DNA from: UBA1413 sp964461455
GTDB taxonomy: Bacteria; Bacteroidota; Bacteroidia; Bacteroidales; Prolixibacteraceae
Length of the DNA stretch: 38,478 nt
Direction of reading: 5' to 3'
Assembly (NCBI GenBank): GCA_964461455.1
Contig: CAYWUJ010000023.1
Span: 1-38,478, forward strand
Shown here: in pieces, positions 26,301 to 33,130 of the stretch
Layout: each line of letters begins with the position of its first letter
Numbering within the stretch: the stretch's first letter is position 1
The notes under the pieces: model-generated
What the model was told of the DNA's origin: nothing
The model's input: only the letters and a program-made list of their open reading frames with translations
Databases searched by the model: none
Made by a program: the position numbers and the translations under genes

Positions 26301-26988
26301 GGAGGTCATGGGCGTCGGCATCCTGGGCATCGGTAAAGTGGACGTCGTTGGTGGCGATCACTTTGATGCCATGTTTGCGGCCCATGGCGAGGATCTGTTC
26401 ATTCACCACCACCTGACGGTCGTAGACGTCTTTCCTCAGTTCAGGGATTTCGGAGGGATGGCGCTGAATCTCGAGGTAAAAATCGTCGCCGAAGACCCTG
26501 CGGAACCAGGCGATCGACTCTTCAGCATCGTTGATTCTTCCATCGCCCAGAAGTGAGGGGATTTCGCCGCCCAAACAGGCCGTTGAGGCGATCAGCCCTT
26601 CGGAATAGAGCTCTAAAGTGGCTTTGTCGATACGCGGCTTGTAGTAAAAGCCTTCCATATTGGCCAGGGATACCAGCTTGATGAGGTTGTGATAGCCTGT
26701 TTTATTCTTGGCCAGCAATACCAGGTGGTCGCCCGAGCGGTCTTCCTTGCCCGTGCGATCTTCCATGGAGCGCTGGGCCACATAGGTCTCACACCCCAGG
26801 ATGGGCTTGATGCCTGCCTTGGTGCATGCCTGGTGAAACTCCTTGATACCAAACATCATTCCGTGATCGGTCAGCGCCAGGGCTGTCATGTGGTCGGCTT
26901 TGGCCTTGTTGACCAGGCTATCTATGCTGGCAGCGCCGTCGAGAATGGAATACTGGGAGTGGACGTGGAGGTGTGTAAATGGTATCAT
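23344..26988 (-). CDS. dnaE: DNA polymerase III alpha subunit
   Basis: The 1214-residue protein is the replicative polymerase subunit. It opens with the PHP domain (THLHVHS, H6, H8, H10; LTDHG at 40-43), has GPGRGSAAGAA (401-411) and the catalytic aspartates in PDVDIDFDD (D444 and D446), then the tandem helix-hairpin-helix and an OB-fold region near the C-terminus. Length matches Bacteroidetes DnaE. The frame is open 18 codons further upstream, but Met 26988 followed at once by the PHP start is the better choice. It lies 159 bp downstream of the HIT gene and 49 bp upstream of trxA on the same strand. Confidence 0.97.
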   Translation of the reverse strand: MIPFTHLHVHSQYSILDGAASIDSLVNKAKADHMTALALTDHGMMFGIKEFHQACTKAGIKPILGCETYVAQRSMEDRTGKEDRSGDHLVLLAKNKTGYHNLIKLVSLANMEGFYYKPRIDKATLELYSEGLIASTACLGGEIPSLLGDGRINDAEESIAWFRRVFGDDFYLEIQRHPSEIPELRKDVYDRQVVVNEQILAMGRKHGIKVIATNDVHFTDAQDADAHDLLICLNTGKDLDDPNRMKYTKQEWFKTTQEMNLLFADLPETLATTMEVAAKVEEYKIDEDPIMPVFPIPEEFGTVEEFRRNLTEEGLIEEFTLDDYTRLGGFEKVARIKFESEYLRHLVYLGAPRLYGEPLPSEVITRLDFELGVIKKMGYPGYFLITQDFINAARRMGVLVGPGRGSAAGAAVSYCTGITNIDPIRHNLLFERFLNPDRVSLPDVDIDFDDDGRQQVLDWVVEKYGKDKVAHICTFATMATKMAIRDVARVLKLPLPEADRLAKLVPEAPKMTFRKAFQDSPELKKERNSPNPLIAKTIRFAEILEGSVRQSGTHACGILISRNPLTDHIPLMPTKDDNLPTTQYDGRFVESLGLLKMDFLGLKTLSIIKESIENIRKSHGTTLDIDAIPFDDPVTYELFSKGETTAIFQFESEGMKKHLRELKPNRFEDLVAMNALYRPGPMDYIPEFIARKNGKKKVEYDLPMMEEYLSETYGITVFQEQVMLLSRLLANFTRGESDKLRKAMGKKIEDLMFKLKERFVGGCLANPRFLEECHQVKKEPGDVIEKIWHDWESFASYAFNKSHSVCYAYVAYQTGYLKAHYPAEFMAANLSRNLSQLSEITKFMQECKRMKMNVLGPDINESFVKFTVNRHGNIRFGMAAVKGVGEGVVNDIVSERERGGDFRDIFDFSERVNLQSVTKKTLEALAMAGAFDSFGSVRRSQFFAGENENDSVNFIERLVRYGSKIQQESQSMQQSLFGDSPSHQVVRRPDIPAIPEWPQLVLLDKEKGVIGIYLTAHPLDDYKLEIDHFCTRGIGLREINEQIEKFKDQELTFGGMVLEASESYSKNGKPYSKLTLSDYTDSRQFFFFNQDYVEFGKYCKPGLFVLVRGKIQKRYNSETMEFKVTNMELLSEVRKNHIKSLTITLPLASVKEAVIHEMEKLLRKNKGNALLKFNIYDEESNHSVHLFSRNSRIEVSDEFMRFFDEHPEMAYRIN

Positions 26989-27147
26989 GGCTTGGACAGT
27001 AATCTGATGAACAACGCTTCCGGAAGTGAGGATGGCAACCACCCGGGACCCCCGCGGAGGTCTCCTTCCGGAGGTAAAATTACTGAATTAGGCCGAGGCG
27101 GGCAGGTCTTGTTAATAAGTTTCCCCGGGAAAAGGGAATCGTCCCCA

Positions 27148-27549
27148 TTATCTGAGGGTTATGGCTCCGGCAATTTTCTCCCTGATTTCTGCGAATTCCT
27201 CAGGGGAAAGCCTGAGTTTCCTGCCGAAGTTCAGCAGGTCCGACTCATTCTGCATGGGAACCAGGTGGATATGGGCATGAGGCACCTCCAGTCCCAGCAC
27301 CGCCACCCCCACCTTACGGCAGGGGATCGCCTTTTTGATCCCCAGGGCCACCTTTTTTGCAAAGGCCTGTAACCCCAGGTAGGTCTCGTCATCGAGGTCA
27401 AAAAGATAATCGACCTCTTTTTTGGGAACCACCAGGGTATGGCCGGGAGCTACCGGCGATATGTCAAGGAAGGCGATATAACCATCGGTCTCAGCCACTT
27501 TGTAGGCAGGGATCTCACTGTTGATGATCTTCGTGAATACTGATGGCAT
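27148..27549 (-). CDS. HIT family nucleotide hydrolase
   Basis: The 133-residue protein has the HIT motif HAHIHLVP (H91, H93, H95), whose histidine triad hydrolyses nucleoside phosphoramidates or related alpha-phosphate substrates, and the family pattern SVFTKIINSEIPAYKV near the start. Bacterial members of this type (HinT/Fhit-like) act as purine nucleoside phosphoramidases; the true substrate is unknown. Two in-frame Met codons lie close together; MPSVFTK (27549) fits the family start. It follows greA by 14 bp and is most likely co-transcribed with it, a common Bacteroidetes pairing. Confidence 0.94.
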   Translation of the reverse strand: MPSVFTKIINSEIPAYKVAETDGYIAFLDISPVAPGHTLVVPKKEVDYLFDLDDETYLGLQAFAKKVALGIKKAIPCRKVGVAVLGLEVPHAHIHLVPMQNESDLLNFGRKLRLSPEEFAEIREKIAGAITLR

Positions 27550-27563
27550 GATCAAACGCTTTT

Positions 27564-28037
27564 CTACATTGAAATTTCTATGATCTCAAAGGGAATAATC
27601 CCCGCAGGGACCGTGATGTCAACGGTGTCCCCCACTTTTTTCCCCATCAGTCCCTGGGCGATGGGAGTAGACACTGAGAGTTTCCCTTCCTTCAGGTTGG
27701 CTTCACTCTCGGGAACTATGGTGTACTGCATTACCGCATCGTTCTTGCGGTTCTTAATGGTCACCTTGTTTAAAATCTGCACCTGACTCGTGTCAATTTT
27801 CGACTCGTCGATAATCCTGGCATGTGCAATTTTTGACTGTAATCCGGCAATCTTGGCTTCCAGGTATCCCTGAGCATCTTTGGCGGCATCATATTCGGCA
27901 TTCTCTGTGATGTCTCCCTTCTCAATGGCTTCCCCGATCTGCTTCGATATCTTGGGTCTCTCTATATTCATGAGAAATTCCAGTTCCTCACGTAACTTCT
28001 TTAATCCCTCATGGGTGAGATAGACACTTCGTGTCAT
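27564..28037 (-). CDS. greA: Transcription elongation factor GreA
   Basis: The 157-residue protein has the N-terminal coiled coil with the acidic tip GDITENAEYDAAKDAQ (41-56; D42 and E45 hold the catalytic magnesium) and the C-terminal FKBP-like domain ending in VPAGIIPFEIIEI. GreA enters the secondary channel of RNA polymerase and triggers cleavage of backtracked RNA. It has an unusually clear Shine-Dalgarno site for this genome and a leader with a terminator-like hairpin. It is the first gene of greA-HIT, possibly reading on into dnaE. Confidence 0.97.
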   Translation of the reverse strand: MTRSVYLTHEGLKKLREELEFLMNIERPKISKQIGEAIEKGDITENAEYDAAKDAQGYLEAKIAGLQSKIAHARIIDESKIDTSQVQILNKVTIKNRKNDAVMQYTIVPESEANLKEGKLSVSTPIAQGLMGKKVGDTVDITVPAGIIPFEIIEISM

Positions 28038-28044
28038 TATTATT

Positions 28045-28050
28045 CCTCCT
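28045..28050 (-). promoter_or_regulatory. Strong Shine-Dalgarno site of greA
   Basis: AGGAGG on the minus strand, 7 nt before the ATG. Bacteroidetes genes seldom carry so good a site; here only greA and clpP do. It fixes the greA start. Confidence 0.7.
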
Positions 28051-28066
28051 TAATTTGATAGCTATT

Positions 28067-28099
28067 AAAAAAAAGAGAAAGAATCCTGAGGTCTCAGGA
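28067..28099 (-). terminator. Terminator-like hairpin in the greA leader
   Basis: On the minus strand a 7-bp stem (TCCTGAG at 28093-28099, CTCAGGA at 28084-28090, two-base turn, or 6 bp with a four-base loop) is followed by a tract rich in T that ends in eight T (28067-28074). It lies between the -7 box at 28112-28119 and the greA ribosome site, so it would sit at the 5' end of the greA transcript. It may also end transcription from the upstream small TM protein gene. Confidence 0.6.
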
Positions 28100-28111
28100 C
28101 TCTTCCTTGTG

Positions 28112-28119
28112 CAAAAATA
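28112..28119 (-). promoter_or_regulatory. Bacteroidetes -7 element for greA
   Basis: TATTTTTG on the minus strand matches TAnnTTTG exactly. A TTTC lies 23 bp upstream as a weak -33 box. It predicts a start near 28105 and a leader of roughly 65-70 nt with the hairpin right at its start. Confidence 0.5.
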
Positions 28120-28179
28120 GTGTTTTTCCTTAATTCTGATACGAAAGCCTTAAAAATATTCAGTCGACCTTCCTTTCTC

Positions 28180-28689
28180 CTAAAAATATTTAGGATCAAG
28201 TATTTCGCGATAGATGATGGCCTTCCGAAGGGAGAAATCGTCCATTACGGAAGGGGATTCATCATTCTCCTGAGGGGGGGAAAGCTGTTGACCCCGGGGG
28301 GTGATTTTGTTTCCGGAGCCTTCCAGGTTATAGGAAGGGGTGTGCACGCCCCGTCGACTTCCGGGGGTGGTGGCCCGGGAAGGAAACCTGCTTTCCGGGG
28401 TTACTGTGACCGGTGAGGCGGGCTGTGGCGTTATCCTCCTGCTGGCCCGGGCACCCTCTTCGAAAGGTTCCTCTTCGCGATAGGCCTCTGATTCCCTGCC
28501 GGAAGGTTCCTCAGGCACGGCATAAGAGTGCGGCGGCATTCCATCGTATGCTCCCCCGGGAAAGAGAACTTTCCAGAAGTCGGGCACCGGAGCCTTGTTT
28601 TCCGTTGCCGCCTTTTTCTTTTTGTTTTGGTTGACGGCAGCCAGGATGGTAAAGGCCAGGGTGAGTATGATGATAACAATGTCTTCCAT
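28180..28689 (-). CDS. Small single-TM hypothetical protein
   Basis: The 169-residue protein has one N-terminal membrane helix (DIVIIILTLAFTILAAV, about 3-19), then a basic NQNKKKK, a long Pro/Ser/Glu/Arg-rich low-complexity middle (about 60-145) and a conserved-looking C-terminal end MDDFSLRKAIIYREILDPKYF. This combination of a short anchor, a disordered linker and a FxLRKAVIYxEIL-type tail recurs in Bacteroidetes hypothetical proteins. No function is known to me; the tail may be a docking peptide. It lies upstream of greA on the same strand and is divergent from the Rieske-like lipoprotein gene with 95 bp between. Confidence 0.75.
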   Translation of the reverse strand: MEDIVIIILTLAFTILAAVNQNKKKKAATENKAPVPDFWKVLFPGGAYDGMPPHSYAVPEEPSGRESEAYREEEPFEEGARASRRITPQPASPVTVTPESRFPSRATTPGSRRGVHTPSYNLEGSGNKITPRGQQLSPPQENDESPSVMDDFSLRKAIIYREILDPKYF

Positions 28690-28784
28690 AACCTGATTTG
28701 AAATTTCTGGTGGCTTGAAAAATAAAACAACTACTTTCGTTGTTTATCAAGGGTAAAGTTAATAAAAATCAGGGAACGGGGAAA

Positions 28785-29198
28785 ATGACCAGAAAGTTTT
28801 TCATCGGTATGGTGTCGGCGATGCTCATGATGGTGGCCTGTGACAAAGAGAAGTACCAGGTGATTCCCTATGTTCCGGTCTATATGACGGTCGATCTGAA
28901 CATCACCAATGAGCTGACGGTGACCGGGAACTCTGTTTATTTCCGGGGTGCCGGATATGCAGGGGTGATCGTATATTGTGAGTTTCCGGGTTCCTGGTAT
29001 GCCTTTGATGCGGCCTGCACGCATGAGAAGGACCCGCAGCTCCCTGTTGTTATTGATGGTCCCCTGGCTACCTGTCCGCGTTGCGGGTCACAGTATATGC
29101 TGATGGGAGGGGGCCAGCCCCTGAAAGGGCCAGCCACGCAACCGCTGCAGCCTTACCATGTGTCGTCAACAGGCAATCTTCTCAGGATATATAACTGA
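28785..29198 (+). CDS. Rieske-like lipoprotein with CxH...CxxC ligands
   Basis: The 137-residue product begins with a lipoprotein signal (FFIGMVSAMLMMVAC, lipid cysteine C19), so it should be membrane-anchored facing the periplasm. The body resembles a Rieske domain: ACTHEKDP with C78 and H80, then ATCPRCGSQYMLMGGG with C97 and C100, and a GPATQPLQPYHV segment that matches the usual G-PA--PL--Y part. A true Rieske has CxH and CxxH; here the last histidine is cysteine, giving three Cys and one His. It may hold a [2Fe-2S] cluster or zinc. Start 28785 is chosen for the lipobox; the frame is open 15 codons further back. Confidence 0.75.
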   Translation: MTRKFFIGMVSAMLMMVACDKEKYQVIPYVPVYMTVDLNITNELTVTGNSVYFRGAGYAGVIVYCEFPGSWYAFDAACTHEKDPQLPVVIDGPLATCPRCGSQYMLMGGGQPLKGPATQPLQPYHVSSTGNLLRIYN

Positions 29199-29226
29199 TG
29201 CCGTCATTCCCGGGAATGACGGCATC
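29197..29226. repeat. 30-bp perfect palindrome between the Rieske-like gene and ahcY
   Basis: Two 15-base arms, GATGCCGTCATTCCC (29197-29211) and its exact complement (29212-29226), abut without a spacer and begin inside the stop codon of the Rieske-like gene. In RNA it folds to a 13-bp stem with a CCGG loop. It lies between convergent genes and could act as a terminator on both strands, but no T-tract follows on either side. The CGTCATTCCCG core recalls REP-type repeats. Confidence 0.6.
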
Positions 29227-29288
29227 GGCCTTGGGTGCGGAAAAGTCAGGCTTTCCCGGCAGGGAGGATAAATATCCCCCTGAGAGGA

Positions 29289-30701
29289 TCAGTAGCGGTA
29301 GTGTTCCGGCTTGTAGGGCCCTCCCGCGGGCACGCCGATATAGTCGGACTGCTCTTTGGTGAGGGTGGTGAGTTTGACTCCCAGCTGTTCCAGGTGCAAA
29401 CGGGCCACCTCTTCGTCGAGGTGTTTGGGAAGACGGTAAACCCCGATTTCCGGGTTGTTCTGCCACAGTTCCAGCTGTGCCAGCGTCTGGTTCGTGAAGG
29501 AGTTGCTCATCACAAAAGAGGGGTGGCCGGTGGCACATCCCAGGTTGACCAACCGTCCTTCAGCCAGCAGGAAAATGGCATGCCCGTCACTGAAAGTATA
29601 TTTGTCGACCTGCGGCTTGATATTCAACCTCACGATTCCCGGCCATTTTTCGAGCCGCGATACCTGAATTTCGTTATCGAAGTGGCCGATATTGCAAACG
29701 ATGGCCTGGTCTTTCATGGCGGCCATGTGGTCTGCGGTGATCACGTCGCGGTTTCCGGTGGTGGTCACATAGATATTTCCTTCGGGCAGGGCCTCTTCCA
29801 TGGTTTTCACTTCAAAGCCTTCCATGGCAGCCTGCAGGGCGCAGATGGGGTCGATTTCGGTGACGATCACGCGGGCGCCATAACCCCGCATGGAACGGGC
29901 ACATCCTTTGCCCACGTCGCCATATCCGGCCACGACCACTACTTTGCCGGCGATCATCACATCGGTGGCCCTTTTGATACCATCGGCCAGTGACTCCCGG
30001 CAACCGTAGAGATTGTCGAATTTTGACTTGGTCACCGAGTCGTTCACGTTGATGGCAGGGAACAGGAGTTCTCCGTTCTCCTTCATCTGGTAGAGGCGGT
30101 GTACCCCTGTGGTGGTCTCTTCGGAGACTCCCCTGATATCGCGGGCGGCGTTGCTCCAGCGGGCGGGGGTTTCACCGAGTATTTTCCGGAGGATGGCGTT
30201 CAGCTGAACTTCATCTTCTCCATCGGCGGGCCGGTCGAGAACCGAGGGGTCTTTTTCGGCCTGATATCCGCGGTGGACCATCAGGGTGGCGTCACCTCCG
30301 TCGTCAACGATAAGGTGGGGACCCTTGCCCTCTCCGAAATCGAGGGCCCGGTCGGTACACCACCAATACTCTTCCAGGGTTTCCCCCTTCCAGGCAAAGA
30401 CGGGAATCCCCGCCCTGGCAATGGCAGCGGCGGCGTGGTCCTGTGTGGAGAAAATATTGCAGCTGGCCCAGCGTACTTCTGCACCCAGGGCCGCCAGCGT
30501 CTCAATCAGCACCGCCGTTTGAACCGTCATGTGAAGACTCCCCGTGATACGGGCACCCTTCAGCGGCTGAGCAGCACTGAACCTCCGCCTGATCGACATC
30601 AGCCCCGGCATCTCCTTCTCCGCAATATCTATCTCTTTCCTTCCAAAATCAGCCAGATTAATATCGGCTACCTTATAATCGTTCATCATCTTTTCTTCCA
30701 T
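29289..30701 (-). CDS. ahcY: Adenosylhomocysteinase
   Basis: The 470-residue protein splits S-adenosylhomocysteine to adenosine and homocysteine, clearing the product of SAM-dependent methyl transfer. It shows GSLHMTVQTAVLIETL (54-69), NIFSTQDHAAAAIA, the NAD-binding GYGDVGKG (259-266), and the C-terminal PYKPEHYRY (462-470) whose lysine and tyrosine reach the NAD of a neighbouring subunit. Length is normal. Start 30701 is used, but Met5 or Met6 is possible. It has its own promoter 21 bp upstream, so its leader is too short to hold a SAH riboswitch. It is downstream of recQ on the same strand. Confidence 0.97.
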   Translation of the reverse strand: MEEKMMNDYKVADINLADFGRKEIDIAEKEMPGLMSIRRRFSAAQPLKGARITGSLHMTVQTAVLIETLAALGAEVRWASCNIFSTQDHAAAAIARAGIPVFAWKGETLEEYWWCTDRALDFGEGKGPHLIVDDGGDATLMVHRGYQAEKDPSVLDRPADGEDEVQLNAILRKILGETPARWSNAARDIRGVSEETTTGVHRLYQMKENGELLFPAINVNDSVTKSKFDNLYGCRESLADGIKRATDVMIAGKVVVVAGYGDVGKGCARSMRGYGARVIVTEIDPICALQAAMEGFEVKTMEEALPEGNIYVTTTGNRDVITADHMAAMKDQAIVCNIGHFDNEIQVSRLEKWPGIVRLNIKPQVDKYTFSDGHAIFLLAEGRLVNLGCATGHPSFVMSNSFTNQTLAQLELWQNNPEIGVYRLPKHLDEEVARLHLEQLGVKLTTLTKEQSDYIGVPAGGPYKPEHYRY

Positions 30702-30721
30702 CGTGTTTTAGAAATTTTGGG

Positions 30722-30757
30722 CAAAAATATTCAAAATTCTTTAATTATCACCCCAAA
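30722..30757 (-). promoter_or_regulatory. Promoter of ahcY
   Basis: On the minus strand TTTG (30754-30757) and TATTTTTG (30722-30729) match the Bacteroidetes -33 and -7 boxes, with 24 bp between, slightly more than usual. The -33 box lies inside a small CCCC-AAA-GGGG inverted repeat that follows the recQ stop. Confidence 0.55.
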
Positions 30758-30769
30758 GGGGGTCTCTCG

Positions 30770-32956
30770 TCAATTGCCCATGTCGGAAAGAAACTTGATA
30801 CGCATCAGCCTGATATAATCTTCGCTGTATTCGGCTTCCCCCAGTTCGGCTATGGCCGCCTCCACGGAATCGTTCTCGGTTTCACGGAAATAGTCGAAAA
30901 CCTCTTCCTGCTGTTCGTTGTCGAGTACCTCATTGATATAATAATCGATGTTGATGCGGGTTCCTGAATTGACGATGGCCTCGATTTCATTCAGCAGTTC
31001 AACGAATTCGATGCCCTTTGCTTCGGCGATATCCTCGAGGGAGATCTTTCTGTCGATGCTTTGGATGATGTACACCTTCATCTTTGATTTGTTGGCCACC
31101 TGGCGCACCACCAGGTCCTGGGGTCTTTCAATCTCTTTCTCCTCGACATATTTTTTAATCAGGGACAGAAATTCCTTACCATAGCGCTGGGCTTTTCCCT
31201 GACCGACACCCTGGATCTTCTGGAGTTCGTCGAAGGTGATGGGGTATTGTATCGACATATCGGCCAGGGAAGGATCCTGAAAGATGACATAGGGGGGGAG
31301 GTTGTGTTTTTTGGCGATGCTTTTGCGGAGTTCCTTCAGCATATTGAAAAGCTCGGGGTCTCCTCCCGAACCGCCGGCCGGGGCACCCGATGCCGAATCA
31401 TCCTCTTCGTCCTCATAGCGGTGGTTTTTAACCAGCTGGAAGGGCCGGGGATTCTGCATGAATTCATGGCCTGCAGGGGTGATCTTCAGTAATCCGTAAT
31501 TCTCGATATCCTTGGTGATCAGTCCGGCCACCATGGACTGCCTGAAGACGGCATTCCAGAAGTGCTCGTCGTGGTCGTCACCCGTCCCGAACGACTCCAG
31601 TTCATCGTGGTGGAAGGATTTGACTGCCGCTGAGGATTTTCCCACCAGGATGTCGGCAATATGTTCGGCCTTATATTTTTCCTTGACTTCATGGATGGCT
31701 TCCAGTGCCCGTACCACTTCGTCGCTGGCTTCCAGGATCTCCTTGGGGTTAAGGCAGTTGTCGCAATTTCCGCAATTGTCGGATTCATATTTTTCCCCGA
31801 AATAGTGGAGCAGGATGATGCGGCGGCAGATGGCGGTTTCGGCATAGGAGACGGTGTCGAGCAGCAGCTGGCGGCCGATCTCCTGTTCTGCCACCGGTTT
31901 GCCATGCATGAACTTGTCGAGTTTCTGGATATCCTTGTAACTGTAAAAGGTGATGCATTTTCCCTCTCCGCCGTCGCGGCCGGCACGCCCGGTCTCCTGG
32001 TAATACCCCTCGAGGCTCTTGGGGATATCATAGTGGATGACATACCGCACGTCGGGTTTGTCGATCCCCATGCCAAAGGCGATGGTGGCAACCATCACGT
32101 CGACCTCCTCCATGAGAAACCTGTCCTGGTTCAGACTGCGGGTGGCGGCATCCATGCCGGCATGGTAGGGCAGGACCTTGATTTCGTTAATTCTCAGCGT
32201 TTCAGCGAGCTCTTCCACCTTCTTCCGGCTCAGGCAATAAATGATCCCCGATTTTCCGGGATTATCCTTAATGAAACGGATAATCTGGTTTTCGGGTTTG
32301 ACCTTGGGCCTCACCTCGTAGTAAAGATTGGGCCGGTTGAAGGAGGCCTTGAAAACCCTGGCATCAAGGATTCCCAGGTTCTTCTGGATATCATGTTGCA
32401 CCTTGGCTGTGGCCGTTGCCGTCAGAGCTATGATCGGCGCTGCACCGATCTCCTGCACGATCGGCTTGATCCTCCGGTATTCAGGCCTGAAATCATGACC
32501 CCACTCAGAAATGCAGTGCGCCTCATCCACAGCGTAAAACGATATTTTAATGTTCTTGAGAAACTCCACGTTCTCTTCCTTGGTAAGGGACTCGGGGGCT
32601 ACATACAGCAACTTGGTCTTCCCCGCCGTAACATCGTCCTTCACCTCCTGAATGGCTGACTTCGACAATGAAGAGTTGAGAAAATGGGCAATGCTGTCTT
32701 CCGTCGAGATCCCCCTCATCGAGTCCACCTGGTTCTTCATCAAAGCGATCAGCGGCGATATCACGATGGCCGTGCCCTCCATCATCACCGCCGGTAACTG
32801 GTATATCAGTGACTTGCCCCCGCCTGTGGGCATCAGCACGAAGATGTTGTTCCCTTCCAAAACACTCAAAATGGCCTCTTCCTGTTCCCCTTTGAACCTG
32901 TCAAATCCGAAATATTTCTGGAGGTATCCTGTTAATTCAGTATTCCTTGACATCAC
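30770..32956 (-). CDS. recQ: ATP-dependent DNA helicase RecQ
   Basis: The 728-residue protein is a superfamily 2 3'-to-5' helicase used in recombination repair. It has Walker A PTGGGKS (43-49), DEAH (144-147), the motif CISEWGHDFRPEY, the QETGRAGRDG motif VI (320-329), and a zinc site made by C377, C395, C398 and C401 in the RQC region. An HRDC domain follows near residues 540-610 (LRKSIAKKHNLPPYVIF...GVGQGKAQRYG). About 110 extra C-terminal residues with a helix-turn-helix look (ISLEDIAEAKGIEFVELL) fit Bacteroidetes-type RecQ. It is divergent from tatC across 174 bp. Met2 is an equally good start. Confidence 0.97.
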   Translation of the reverse strand: MMSRNTELTGYLQKYFGFDRFKGEQEEAILSVLEGNNIFVLMPTGGGKSLIYQLPAVMMEGTAIVISPLIALMKNQVDSMRGISTEDSIAHFLNSSLSKSAIQEVKDDVTAGKTKLLYVAPESLTKEENVEFLKNIKISFYAVDEAHCISEWGHDFRPEYRRIKPIVQEIGAAPIIALTATATAKVQHDIQKNLGILDARVFKASFNRPNLYYEVRPKVKPENQIIRFIKDNPGKSGIIYCLSRKKVEELAETLRINEIKVLPYHAGMDAATRSLNQDRFLMEEVDVMVATIAFGMGIDKPDVRYVIHYDIPKSLEGYYQETGRAGRDGGEGKCITFYSYKDIQKLDKFMHGKPVAEQEIGRQLLLDTVSYAETAICRRIILLHYFGEKYESDNCGNCDNCLNPKEILEASDEVVRALEAIHEVKEKYKAEHIADILVGKSSAAVKSFHHDELESFGTGDDHDEHFWNAVFRQSMVAGLITKDIENYGLLKITPAGHEFMQNPRPFQLVKNHRYEDEEDDSASGAPAGGSGGDPELFNMLKELRKSIAKKHNLPPYVIFQDPSLADMSIQYPITFDELQKIQGVGQGKAQRYGKEFLSLIKKYVEEKEIERPQDLVVRQVANKSKMKVYIIQSIDRKISLEDIAEAKGIEFVELLNEIEAIVNSGTRINIDYYINEVLDNEQQEEVFDYFRETENDSVEAAIAELGEAEYSEDYIRLMRIKFLSDMGN

Positions 32957-33096
32957 TATTTTTTTTCCTATAAATAGAAACCTGTTTTTTTTAAAAGCTA
33001 ACTAAATTAATCAAAGTTCTCCAAAGGACAAACATTACTATGAATTTTTAGAAATAATTAAAGAAGCCGTTAAAGGTGCAGTTCAGGGGAAGTCGC

Positions 33097-33104
33097 TATA
33101 TTTG
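33097..33104 (+). promoter_or_regulatory. Bacteroidetes -7 element for tatC-lptB
   Basis: TATATTTG is an exact TAnnTTTG match. A GTTAAA 22 bp upstream may be a weak -33 box. It predicts a start near 33111, just before the tatC ATG at 33131, and so supports that start rather than the downstream Met28. Confidence 0.5.
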
Positions 33105-33130
33105 CAGGGTTTAACAACATAAGTAATCTG

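Noticed and set aside
25285..26556. 423-codon open frame on the plus strand inside dnaE
   Set aside because: Same reason: opposite a conserved gene with clear motifs, and with low-complexity Gly/Val/His-rich translation typical of antisense frames.
30702..30721. SAH riboswitch before ahcY
   Set aside because: The promoter lies so close to the start codon that the leader is only about 10-15 nt.
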